The notes below the pieces were generated by a model, which was given only the letters and a program-made list of their open reading frames with translations, was not told the DNA's origin and ran no database searches. A stretch of 64,000 bases of DNA from Klebsormidium nitens (taxonomy: Eukaryota; Streptophyta; Klebsormidiophyceae; Klebsormidiales; Klebsormidiaceae), in the NCBI GenBank assembly GCA_000708835.1, contig DF237268.1, positions 1 to 64,000 of the forward strand, read 5' to 3'. Below are positions 22,786 to 36,955 of this stretch, one piece after another; position 1 is the first letter of the stretch; every line of letters starts with the position of its first letter. A program made the translations under genes and the position numbers.

Positions 22786-23461
22786 CCTAAGGTTCCAACA
22801 TTGTAAGATCGTCCATGCAATTGAGTCCGACGTTCAGCTCATGGGCCGGCCTTGCCGGTGGCAGCCGCATATGATGCCTTGTTCATAAGAAGTCTCCATA
22901 CTAGCATGCTGGCATCACTGGCATGACTAGCGTCGATAATTCATCGATCGTCCAACGGACTCTGCCCGATGGGTTCCATTGAAACACGTGCCACTTGCAC
23001 CATGAGCGTCCGGCGCGCCGGGTGAGACGGTCCATGACTTGCGCGCGCATGCGCGTAACGGAATCTGTTGATTCTGGGTTTTCACAGAGGTCACACTAGA
23101 GGTCATCACAACCAATGCCGCCATGCATGGCTTAATTGGGGGCAGCGGCATGCACGCGACCGAGGGCCTTTTCGTGCGAGTCAATGTGGAATACAAAGGG
23201 CAGAGCCGGAATAAAATAGCTAGAGTCCGCTTTTTGTCAATTGATCGAACTTATACTCAGTAAGGCTGGATGTTATGTTACAACTGTAGCGTTCATTCCA
23301 GATGGCACTCCGCAATTAAGGATGTTATACAGCCTTCTTAGTGGATCGATTTAAATCACACACGCAACATTACCATCATGCTTCTTGCCGCGCAGTGCGC
23401 TTGCAGAGTGCCACCTAGATTGAACGCGAGCTAGTAGATCAACATATTTGGATCCATATGG

Positions 23462-23505
23462 ATGCCATGGATCGAGGCCTATGGCCCATGTGGCTACGGC
23501 CTTTG
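23462..23505 (+). repeat. Dispersed GCCTATGGCC core, single copy
   Basis: This reads GATGCCATGG, then GAGGCCTATGGCCCATGTGG, then CTACGGC. It matches the arms of the 14531-14970 element but has CCCATGTGG where those have CCTATTTGG. It shares that variant with the copy at 32711-32750, suggesting two subfamilies. Confidence 0.55.
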
Positions 23506-23665
23506 ACAAGAGAGCGCATATCCGGCAAGCAAGGCAACCAGACCGTATGGCACGTCAGATTGACGTTCAATCCCAAATTTCCATGCGCCAAAATCGACCA
23601 TACCAGACTGATTGCATGATATTAGGATTGTCAAACCACATCCAACTTTATTGCATGCAGACGCG

Positions 23666-26600
23666 CTATTTCTTCCCAGAGGAGGTGACGTTGAACTTGA
23701 AGAAGATAATGTCGCCATCTTGTATGACGTACGTTTTCCCTTCTTGTCGGTACTTCCCTGCTGCCTGCATCATCAAAGCACCGCAAGGATTTGAATCGAA
23801 ATCACATGCGGTATTCTGCACAAAGATGATGTGGATAGACACCAGACTTACCCCTTGCTGTCGCCAGCACAGGCTTGTGGAGCCCGAAGCTGATATGCTG
23901 TGTGTTGAACCCATACGGGGGAGCCGCGCTTACCTTAACGGCTGACTCCGACCCCAGTTCCTTCAGTTCGTCGAACTTCATGACCTGCACAGACGTGGCA
24001 GCGGCCGCTCAGCCTCCTCTCGCATCCCGGTGGCATTCTGTATGGCATGCAAGCGGGGGGACGTGGCGCACCCCGTATACCTGGTGCTCCTAGAGCACGG
24101 CCAGCGCACCTAGGCCTGGCGGAACGTCCCTTGCGCCACTGCTGCGCTCACCTCCGCACAGATGAAGCCCCTCTCGAAGTCCGTGTGGATGGCCCCCGCC
24201 CCTTGCGGCGCCTTGGTCAGCTTCCGAATCTGCCAGCACTTGACCTGCACGCACAGCACACAAAGCACCTCAGACCCTGCGGCCCGCAGGACGCCCTGGA
24301 ACCTGCAGCAACATTGGACAAGAATCCCCCCACAGCGCTGCCAGTGCCAGCCGAGGCCGCGGGGGGATGCCGGCTCCGCTTGTGCTTTCACGATGGGACG
24401 CACCTCGTCTGGGCCGGCCGTGAAGAAGTAGATGAGGTGGATGGCCGCAAAGCCGGTCTTGATGATCTTGGGCAACGCACTGCACACACGCGTCAAAGGG
24501 TCAGAGGAAGCGGGGCCCTGCGCAGCCCGCGGCCAACACACCCCCAACAAAGGACACCGCCGTCGTGCCAGGTTTCTGTGCTTGCAACGACAGCCCTACG
24601 ATATGGCAGGGCCAACCTCCCCTTGACGAACAGTATAGGGGCGCGTGGCCAGAACAGCCGGGCGCCCCTTCCCTCGCCGTTGCGCATGCCTGACCTGGCA
24701 ATGTCGTTCTCCTTGCAGTAGGTGGCGCCCTCGTCCGCGGGCATGTCCGCCAGCTTCTGCTCGAGCACCCCGCTGAACGGAATCAGCACGTCGCCCCCGT
24801 GCTCCTGCACCCTGCAGCGCCGCGGCAGACCGCAAGTCACATACTAGGAAACCAGCGGCAAGGGCTTCGCCAATGTATTCACGTGTCATGTAGGTGATCG
24901 GCTGCAATCCCAATAGCTTTGGATTTGTCTTTACAAGCAGCCACAGTGCGAGACAGAGCAGTCGCATCCAGATGCAAGCCTCCTCACCAGGCATGGATCT
25001 TGGCCAGCCACTTGTTCTTTTTCCGCTGGTAATCCTTCTCCGTCAGATTCACCTGCGCGAGAGACAGCCTTCAACTTGGAGCTTCTCGCTGGACAAAAGT
25101 CGTACAACCACAGGATCGATCAGCGGACCCAGTGAAACAGGGGGCCCTGTCCCAACCAGCTGCTGTGACGGCAGAGCCAACGTCCAATGACGGCGCTGCT
25201 GTTGTGGGGCTTACGAGGTAGACAACGGGCTTGGCGGAGAGGAGCTGCATGGTGTTGATGAACTCGACGTCGAGCGCCTTCCATTCGCCGGAGCGCACGT
25301 CCTTGCCGTCTTTCAGCCAGTCGAGGAGCTTCTCCTGCGTCTCCAGCTCCTGCTTGAGCACCTTCTCGTTGCTGCGCTTGAGCACCTTCTGCAGCTCCTC
25401 CAGGCGCCGCTCCACAAACTCAATGTCCTGCCAGCCACAACCGTGCGCAAGCCCAGTCAGCCACACGCACGCAAGTACCCTCTTCCAGAAAAGAAGACAA
25501 CCAGCAACGTGCATCAACAGACCAGAATACCAGCAAAACATTTCAGCAGCATTTCTGACTTCTAAGCAGATCAGCATAATCAATCGCAGTCCGCTGTCCA
25601 AAGAAACACTAAGATATGATGGCCTTCGCCAGTCTGAACACGTCTGGGCAAGCCATCATGGCCCATGATTGACTCCACAAGTACCGGGTGGCAGGGACCC
25701 GACCTTGAGGCGCAGCTCGTTGGTGATGATGTCGAGATCACGCACGGGGTCTACGCTGTCCTCCACGTGGATCACATCGCTATCGTCAAACGCACCTGCG
25801 CATCATCGCAGTCAAGGGGCAACAGGAATGACTGAGGAAGCGCAGGCGCAGTGGCAGCTGACAGAGCGGCAGCTGAGGCAGCAGAGCAGATTTTAGAGCG
25901 CAGCATGACGCGGGGGGGAGAGGATACGGAGGACGTGGAAGATGCCGTCGACGGCGCGGATGTGCGAGAGGAAGGCGTTCCCCAGGCCCTGCCCCTCGTT
26001 GGCACCCCGCACCAGGCCCGCAATGTCGTGCACCTCCAGGAACGCAGGCACCTGCACCCCAGGATAGCGGACAAGGTGTCTGAGGGGGCAGCGCAGACAC
26101 AGCGCGAAGCAGGATAAGGGGGAAACCCAACCCCGGGCAGCCGAGGACGGTTGAGGGCGCTGCCACCAATCAGAATCATTCCCGACCCGTGAGCCCTCAG
26201 ATCACTGTTTGCATCACAAGAAGGAAGGGAGTCAAGCAGCCACAGAGGTGATAGTCGCCCAGCTTGTCTGGTGGCGCGATGGGGCCTCCCTCACCTCGCT
26301 CTTGGGCTTGAAGAGTTGGCACAGCCAGTCAAACCTCTCGTCGGGGACAATGACGCGGGCTTCATTGGGCTCGATGGTACAGAAGGGGAAGTTCTCGGCG
26401 GGAATGCACAGCTTGGTCAAAGTGTTGAACAGGGTCGACTTGCCCACATTGGGGAGGCCCACCTGCGACACACACACATCGGCCAGTCAGCCAGGAGCAG
26501 CGCCGGAGATCACTCTGTGCTGTTATCCAAGGCCACCAGCCAATCAACCGTACCGCATGGGTGGGTGGGTGGTGCGCTGCACGCCTGCCCCCACCACCCT

Positions 26601-26896
26601 CCCGGCGGCCGCATGCTGCTGCAGGCGCCTCATCCCATGACAACCGCGGCCGCTGCGCAGAATGCTCCGGATCCATATCTTGTGTCTGCGGAAGCCGTCT
26701 GACGGAAGCCGTCTGACAGACGTTGTACACAGGACCCTTGCACTCGCCGCTCGGTACAGGTCAGCATTTTGAAGTGGTTGCGGAGCGGAAAAGTTGGCCC
26801 AGTACTCACAATGCCAATTTTCAAGTGGCTGGAGAAGCGACCCAGGATAGGCTTCTCTGTCGGAGCCTCCCCCTTCTTAGAAGCTTTGGGAGGCAT
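23666..26896 (-). CDS. OLA1: Obg-like ATPase 1 (YchF/OLA1 family)
   Basis: Eleven exons give a complete 394-residue protein, the length of plant OLA1: 26810-26896, 26295-26462, 25928-26051, 25704-25795, 25215-25427, 24988-25052, 24695-24811, 24404-24479, 24152-24244, 23934-23984 and 23666-23764. It starts MPPKASKKG and has the P-loop GLPNVGKS (residues 31-38), DIAGLVRGA (G3), NLTE in place of the GTPase NKxD motif, a coiled-coil insertion ([14 protein letters not shown]) and a C-terminal TGS domain ending [31 protein letters not shown]1 is a cytosolic P-loop ATPase that binds ribosomes and acts in stress responses. The NxxE change fits ATP rather than GTP use. One donor is weak (GTATCC after 25928), but the phase and the protein support it. 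Confidence 0.97.
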
Positions 26897-27858
26897 GGCG
26901 GCGCAAAACCGTGCGCGGACTCTATGCAAGTAGCGCCGCTGGCAACTCGGATCGAGTCCCCCACTTTTGGTTCAGCAATTAGCATGTACAAGTGATATGT
27001 TGACCGAGCTTCTACAGCTAGATGTGCAGAGGGGCGTAGCCGTCGGCAGAGAGTCAGATGTGCCTCGAGAGTTGGAATATGGCCATGCCGCCACTACAAC
27101 TTACAAGTTACAAGTTTGATCTGTACGCCGTCGCTGATGAATTGGGTCTCTCTTCCGTTCCCCTTCAATCGACCCATTTATACCGGGCTCGTGTGTGTGT
27201 GATCGACTCGGACCGGACTCCGGGATGCTCTCTACTTGGGCTAACCTTGGCAATGGTCAACCACACCTGTGACTTACTCGCCCCGCCTAGTTGACAAACT
27301 CAGGAAGCAGTTGATCGTTCCGGCCGTCGATTCAGCATACGCGCTTTGACACCGTCCATTGCAGTAAAAGTGCAATGCAGTCCATCACTGTCCATGAGTG
27401 GGAATACGGCGCCATGATTCATTGATTGTGATTGTGGTGAGGGGCTGAGGCAGCCATTGGCATCATGATTCATGGTGAGCTCGAGCTTCGAGCAAAGTAA
27501 GGAAGATTTGGCGCATTGGCCAAGCAGTTAAAGAAAGAATGGAGTAGGAGCTGAGAATCAAGCTGAACATTTGAAAGGGGTCTCTAGGTGATGAAGAATC
27601 CTATGATTCTACATTCGTCGTCTGGGATGAATTGGCCTCGCCGCGACCTCAGTTGGTAGAGCTGCAGTAATAACCACCTCCTGCAAAACAGCCACTTCCC
27701 ATTGAAGGGCCAAAGTCAGAAGAAGCAGCAGCTGAGCTTCATCAATCTATACGAGGTTTTGCTGCCTGACTGGTGATCAGGGTTTATCCCAGAATTTCGA
27801 GGATCTGACAGAAGCTGGGCGCCAAAGTGGCAGTAGCGTGCAGGAGGGGCTGTCCAAG
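26897..27858. promoter_or_regulatory. Shared divergent intergenic region, OLA1 and RUVBL1
   Basis: The OLA1 and RUVBL1 start codons lie 962 bp apart, facing away from each other, so promoters and leaders of both lie here. A stretch near 27645-27662 resembles a tRNA D-arm, but no T-arm follows and I do not call a tRNA. There is no other reading frame of note. Confidence 0.5.
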
Positions 27859-30830
<2,972 letters not shown>

Positions 30831-31700
30831 TCCCGGGCCCGGCCGCGGCGCCGCTACGCCAGGCACGCGCAAACCCCTCCCCTAGCTAGAGGCAAGGCAG
30901 CGCTGAGTAGGCGCTCATGCAGGAAGCATCGACTGGATGACTGGTGCCCCGCAGCGAGCAGCTGTGGGCGGCACTGAAATAACGACCTTCCACAGCTTGT
31001 GGTCAAAGCCCTTGCGAGGAGAGCGGTGCAGTACTGAACACCGCAGACCAGCCTCCTACTCACTCGAGAACGGTCCTTATCTAGAGAAATGTGTTTGAAA
31101 CCCTTCAGCTGGGTTGTGACGTATATCCAAGTAAGTCGCCAAGAGATGCAAGTGTTGTCTCGCAGAAGGACAAGCTGTATTCTAAATATGCGTGCGACCA
31201 TCCTTGGCATGGTACACCACCTTGCAGGTCTGGCAGCCTGGTATTCACCATGCAGGTCCGCATATTGACTACATGGTCGGACTGATCTTTATGCAACATT
31301 TTGATGATTTGTTCAACTCGTCCGACTAGGTACACATCAGAACTTAGCCGCCGCGACTAAAAGTGATCGGTCGGATCAAGCTCGATCGAGTTGGAGCATT
31401 GATGAACCGTATGCACCGTTGCTCAAATTATCGCAATTATATAGCCTGAGATGTGATTGCACTACTGATAGTGGCTATGGTCAGATGTGTGGTTTGCACT
31501 TGAGAACGATACATGGAAGCGCGGCCGCATATACGGCGCAGGAAAGATGGTCATGTGCGCAATTAACATATGGTTTATTAGTTTTTTGAGACTCCGCATG
31601 CATATGTTAATCAAACCGCGATCAAAATATGCATATGTGCATACGTATTTGTATGCGCATGTGCATACGTATTTTGTGTCGGTGCCTTTCAACCTTCGAT

Positions 31701-31765
31701 GAAAAGATGGCCCCAAAGCTATAAGAAGTACGGGGCAGGGGTTGTTTAACGACCGGCATAATGCA
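31701..31765 (+). repeat. Dispersed 63 bp repeat, copy 2
   Basis: This matches 14209-14271, with the core AGTACGGGGCAGGGGTT shared exactly. In this copy the homologous right flank runs straight into the left arm of an inverted-repeat element at 31778. Confidence 0.65.
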
Positions 31766-31777
31766 TATAGTATAATT

Positions 31778-32007
31778 CACAAGCTACCTATGGTGGGTGT
31801 CGACGGTATCGACCGCGTCACGGTCCGGTAACAAATCTGATTGACCGGTGTCACGCGTCGCGACAAATGTTGTACGCAGTACTAACGACCGTACTCGGCG
31901 GTACTTGAGAATTGGGTCCGAGTTCATGAATTGATACCGGGTCCCACATTTTCGTTGCGGTTCGAGTCGGAGTCGACTCGGCCGGAACCCACCGTAGGTA
32001 GCTTGTG
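31778..32007. mobile_element. Short inverted-repeat element (230 bp)
   Basis: The left arm CACAAGCTACCTATGGTGGG (31778-31797, extending one T) is repeated inversely at the right end (31987-32007) with one mismatch in 21. The interior is rich in CGAC/GTCG words and has no reading frame. Target-site duplication is unclear. It has the size and form of a MITE. Confidence 0.6.
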
Positions 32008-32640
32008 TTCTTTGCTTGATTAATTAAGTCCGTTTGGGGGCTACAACAGGCCTAGTATAGCATGGACTGTCCTAACATGAAGTTTTGGCTAGCTAAGTCT
32101 ATCTCCTTCCTCCGGCCTCTTCATGCATAGATTCGAATGTATTTAGCAACGGAGTATTTGTCTTCCAAGCCTGTTGAGAAAGGCTCCTAAGTCCTTGCTA
32201 AGAAATGTTGTGGCCGGAAAGATGCCTATAAACTGGAGCTTGATATCCTGGTATGCCTCGATCATGCAGTCGAATAGATGTAATGAGCCTCGTCCTCGAC
32301 TTGACTGCAATTACAGACTTGGCACAACCTGAGTCTTCTCTCGGATACATCATGCATAACAATACACGTTCCGCAATTGCTTCAGTGCCTCTTCGCGGTC
32401 TACATCCCTACCAATATTGCTGCTGCTAGTTAGTACCATCCTACTTCCGACAAACTGCCCGGTGTCGACTTGAAGGCGCGGTAGTTGGCGGAGTCGTTTT
32501 GTGCAGCACACCAAGTTTGGTATTGTAAGCTGAATTGTCAGACTACTATACTGTTGTCAGACCTAAGGTTCGGTGGCTCGGTGACTTAGCGTACGCTATT
32601 TAGTTGATTTGGTAGATAAAATCAAAAGAGCTATTTAGAC

Positions 32641-32677
32641 GAATTCAATTCAATTCCATTCAATTCAATTCAATTCC
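32641..32677 (+). repeat. CAATT microsatellite
   Basis: An approximate pentamer repeat with the unit CAATT, about seven units with one CCATT variant. Confidence 0.85.
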
Positions 32678-32710
32678 CGAAACATCGATTCCCCTGTATA
32701 TGCCTCGTAT

Positions 32711-32750
32711 ATGCCAACATGGAAAGCCTATGGCCCATGTGGCTACGGCG
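32711..32750 (+). repeat. Dispersed GCCTATGGCC core, single copy
   Basis: This reads ATGCCAACATGGAAAGCC, then TATGGCCCATGTGGCTACGG. It shares CCCATGTGG with the copy at 23462 and is otherwise close to the arms of the 14531-14970 element. Confidence 0.55.
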
Positions 32751-33469
32751 TTTGAAGAGAACATCATGAATATAGATGGCGGCATGCAGCTGCAGGGCGC
32801 GCCCATCACGCAACGGCGGAGCTGTGCAGGGGTTCCCACATGCGCGCAGATGCCCAGAGCGGATATTTGCATGCGATCTTACCGCGTTCGATGATTTGAA
32901 TAGCTCATGGCAGGCTGACTCAGTCGCTCACATGGCATGCTAGCTTGTGCCCATGCATGGCATACGCATCTGCGTCATGCGTCCCCGCTGTCACAGTGCA
33001 CCGATGCAAAGGAAAGGGCTGCAGAGACTCTGAGTTGAGAGACCTCAGTGCTAATTGTATTTATAGAAGGCTTGCACAGTACGACATGTAGGCGGCAATT
33101 CTTTTGGCAATGGCACACGGATGTGATGACGGTCGACTCCTTCCAATGAAGAATGTCCACAGAATCTTACATGACGTGTCCACGTTTACTTTGACCAACT
33201 CGTCATCAGCTTTCCCGTCGACTTTCATACTTTCCGACCAGTTTAATGGATAGAATTGCCGGATCTCGAGCGGCAACTTGCGTTCCGCTCAAGATCAGGA
33301 TCGACCAGCTGCCAACTCGACGATGACTTGACTTTGTATTTTTGCGGTGCAACGAAGCAACGCCCGAGAGAAGGCCCCCCAAAAGCATGCCCGTGCTCGG
33401 TGCCCGAGTTTGCACAAAAGCGGCCGGATCTTGCCGGCTTCCTGGCAAGGAAGCAAGCCGCAGCCCCTG

Positions 33470-35729
33470 CTAGTGCCGCAAGGGGTTCTCCGGTATTTTG
33501 GCCTTGATTGGCCGCAACCCCTTCAGACCATAAATCTCTGCCCGCCATTTTTGTACGTCGTCCCCGTTGCCACTCAGCGCAGCAATGTCGTCCAGCAAAT
33601 CGGACAGCAGGTTGCGGAGTCGGGCCTCGTTTACCCCGAAGTCGGACTGCACATAAGAGAGGAATAAGTCGGACGACATCAAGGCCCTGCCGCACGCGGG
33701 CCAAACGGGCAAGGCTTGGGCGAAAAGTAGCCAACACGAAAAGCCCTGGTGCAAGCAAACCAACATATGAATTGAAGCAAAATTCGTCAGTCCTTTCCAC
33801 ACCAGGCTTGTCTCAAACTGCCCTTCCTCCATGTCCGGAATCGAAAATACACCCATGCATGCCGCCTGTGCCTCTGCGAAGCTCCTGCAAGGCAGCAACC
33901 CGCTCAGGGTGGCGGTGTGCGTGGCGCGGGCTGACCTTGCCTATCCGCAGCTGCGAGTGCCCCAAAATGTACACCAGGCCCGCGCGCGCGTGCTCCCCCT
34001 TGTGCCCCTCCCGCAGCTCCACCGTCAACAACACATCGTCTGCAAACCCCCAGAATGCAGACACCGCCCTGCAGCACGCAACCCAGCAGTCCGCTCTCAA
34101 ACTCAAGCGTCGGTTGGGAGGGGGGCAAGCAGCTAGGCCAAGTCCCACTTTCCTCTTCATGCCAATCATCATATTCTGTGTCATGCAACACAAATGCCAC
34201 TGCAACCGCCTGCGGGCGAACTGCATTCCAGCTTCTTTTGAGAGACAGGCAGGCAGGACCAGGAGCAGCGACCCATCCGGCGTGCGTTTGGAGGTGCGAG
34301 CACCAGCTCTCGCCTCATTGCAGTCGGCCTGAAGAAAGTCGTGTAGCCCAAGCAAGTTCGGTCACAGCAGTAAGAAGGTTAGTTGAGTTGGTTGCTGACC
34401 TCAGGTGCATAAACATGGCCGTGGGGCTGCCCACCGTAGGCCACTGGTGCAGAACCGTGACGCCCCGTTGCCGCGCGGCCCAGCGCTGCACCATGCTGGA
34501 CAGCCGGGCAGCCCAATGTAAGCACTAGGGCGAGTGTGAAAAGAGACATCAAGGGCAGCCAATCGCAGGGGACTCGCATTGACGAACTGAGCAGAAACCT
34601 TGTTGCGTTCGATGGGCTAGCTCAAAAAGCAGACTCGTAGCAGATCAGGAAACAAAGTCGAGCAAGCTGACGCGTAGGCACCAACCTGGCAATATCTTGG
34701 ATGGCGATCCTGCCATCTGGAGGGGGGTTGGGGTTGGGCACGTTGGGAACCACCACAGAGAGACGAGAACACCCCTGGGCCTGCGCCAGGGAGGACGACA
34801 AGTCGGCCGAAGTCCTCAGAGAGTCGAGCTTGGCCCTAGGTCGCAAGATTAACTTTGATCACTCGCTCCTTGCTTGGAAATCAACACAAAGGTCGCAGGA
34901 CGGGTGGGGCGGCGGCCCACCTTGGCAAGCGCACACGTCTCGGGGATGCGGTCGTAGTAGGGATCAGGGCTGGCGATGCGGATCAGCAGCAGCAGGCCTA
35001 GCAGCACCACAAACCTGCACAACAAGCGCGCTCCGCTCAAAGCTGCGCAGCAGAGCTGAAAACAGTGCTGCCGGCAGTGGCCGGCTCTGACCACAAGGCT
35101 GATGGGTGGTGTGAATGGGCAGAGCAGCAGAGCACACCCAATGCCATACCCCGGGTTTAGGGACGAGTCGGGGCAAGCAGGCGGGGCTGCTGCTGTGGTG
35201 GTGGCTCACCCCTTGAGCAGGCCGCTGCCGCGGCCGTCCGCCCAGGCGCGCGTCCTGGCGCCCCACTGCAGCAGCTGCAAGCCCAGCCCTAGTAGCACCG
35301 CACAGCAGCCAATGGCCACGCCGCTCGGATTGCCCCACTCCGCTGCCAACCACAGCTGCAGCGCGCCCAGCAGGCCCAAAAGCTGCACATGCGCCGGGGG
35401 CCAGTCAGAGGGCAAGCATGCACAACATGGGGCACCCATCTCGAAGGAAAATGCGCTGCTGGAGAGACGATGCCATGGCATGACCACAGCCAATCGGAAC
35501 CACCGGGAGGGTGCAAGCTGTGCAGTGGTGGCTCCCTGTGGAGTGGTGCACCCACCGGGAGCAGCGTTGGGTGGAAGGGCTTGCGGTGGAGGGCGTCGCC
35601 ATGCAGCGCGTCGGAGAGCTTGCTGAAGGACGCGAGGTAGCCGCCATTGCCTGTCTCCAGGCTGGTGTCGCCCACGTCGGGGCTCTTGCCGCGGTGCCGC
35701 ACCATGCTCCGCCGGCGGGGAGATGCACT
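33470..35729 (-). CDS. Unknown protein with two predicted membrane segments (partial model)
   Basis: Exons that join in phase are 35556-35729, 35210-35382, 34921-35014, 34686-34780 and 34400-34495. An uncertain exon lies within about 34165-34328. The model ends with 33936-34039 and 33470-33646 (stop). The protein has a charged N-terminal part (SASPRRRSMVRHRGKSP) and two hydrophobic segments (LLGLLGALQLWLA with VAIGCCAVLLGLGLQLL, and FVVLLGLLLLIRI). A soluble part follows with RLSVVVPNVPNPNPPPDGR, VTVLHQWPTVGSPTAMF, DVLLTVELREGHKGE and LVYILGH, and then a helical C-terminus. I do not recognise the family. The order of two to four hydrophobic stretches and then beta-rich soluble domain suggests a membrane-anchored protein. 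The start codon is not placed; it should lie right of 35729. Confidence 0.5.
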
Positions 35730-36955
35730 CTGAAGCGACACACACAGGGAGGGAGCTCGAAGGTCACGGCCTGAAACCCTAATGTGAAGTCAAGCAAGCG
35801 GGTTGTGCCAGCGTTTGTAAAGGTTGCAGGGGATTGGCATGCAAGATTTGAAGCGTAAGGAAGGCGGCGGAATCGTCATGGACCAACCGACGCACTCATC
35901 CGAGCTAAGGGAATCACAGCGGGGACATCCAAGCTGAGAAACCACAGAGGGTGCATTGATTGGATTCACTGCGTAACGACAAGGATTCATGCTTCTTATG
36001 ATCAATGGACAAGAACCTGACCTCGCAATCTGGGCCAATCTGCATCTCCCCCAGTCGACCTGAATGCACAAGCAGGTGCCAAAGCGTTGAGAGGTCAGCA
36101 CTTAACAAACACCTAAGATAACATGGGTGCCATGAGCGGTCATTCTATCTAGCCAGCCAACCACAACACGACCACCACTCCTTATGAGCCTTCAAGCGAT
36201 CCCCCTCGACGTCATCTTCTGTGTGTGGCATCACTTGCTCATGCCATTTCGAGCGCTAGCTGCGTCTTCTAAGTTCCAAATTCTGCGCAGGGCGCCGCGC
36301 TTCGTCCTCAGATCGAGGCCCAATGATCCCACAATGACATTCTTGCCGTCAAAATGATAGAACCTTTAATATTGTAACCCTTAATTTCATTCCTATAACC
36401 CGCCTACGCTACACCCCCTATATCGCCCTATGAGTCATGACGGTCCACTAAGCCTCATCGAATATTGTAACTCCAATTTAACCCTGTAGACCTGAGATCG
36501 TGGCGCAACCTAATTGATTGCGCCAATTAGGGTTGCGCCGCATTTCGCCAATATTCCGCCCAGAGCCCCTATTTCGCCAACCCGGCACAATTCTCAGAAG
36601 ATTTCGCTTATATGCACATAAGATAGCAGTTTTGAGACCAAAGTTGGTCAAAATCAGACCGAGAGCAGTCGTTATCGCGGTTTTGGCTCAGGGAATTGAC
36701 TTCGGAGGTTCTGCATATTGCGTTCCAGAGATTTGTATAAGGAAGAGGCAGCTTGCAGCATAAGCGGCAAGCTGAAGGCCCTTGTATTTCGCCAATTTCG
36801 CCGAATTGCGCCAATTAGTGCATTTTGAATTAGGGTTAGTGCATAGCGGGTTTGTATTTCGCCACGATTTCTGCAAAGTTCTACGAACGGTTCTTGTCAG
36901 ATCTAAGACTACAGCCTGAGCTAGGAAAAGCCACTCGTCTTCCGCGTTTGGCAGC
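35730..36955. promoter_or_regulatory. Divergent intergenic region upstream of the membrane protein and GH31 genes
   Basis: The first exon of the membrane protein probably lies near 35760-36110 on the minus strand but is not identified. The part next to GH31 (36518-36864) is AT-rich and repeats TTTCGCCA exactly four times (36543, 36572, 36787, 36857) and TTGCGCCAATTAG twice (36518, 36806). These iterated words could be regulatory or remnants of a repeat. Confidence 0.4.

Larger units (their letters stand above)
21411..23665. other. Intergenic region between psaG and OLA1 with a MITE
   Basis: The 3' ends of two convergent genes meet here. Apart from the MITE at 22343-22785 and a single copy of the dispersed core near 23462, the rest (21411-22342 and 22786-23450) shows no gene or RNA that I can support. 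Confidence 0.5.
30831..33469. other. Intergenic region rich in repeats
   Basis: This holds the second copy of the 63 bp repeat, an inverted-repeat element, a CAATT-type microsatellite and a single copy of the dispersed core, each listed separately. No coding exon is supported in 30831-31690, 32008-32640 or 32760-33469. Confidence 0.5.

Noticed and set aside
27645-27662. tRNA D-arm-like sequence
   Set aside because: There is no T-arm or acceptor stem at the right distance, so a tRNA gene is not supported.
33813-33884. Extra terminal exon of the membrane protein ending near 33813
   Set aside because: Joining 33936-34039 directly to 33470-33646 keeps phase and gives a longer helical C-terminus; the extra exon would end the protein early. 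Both remain possible.
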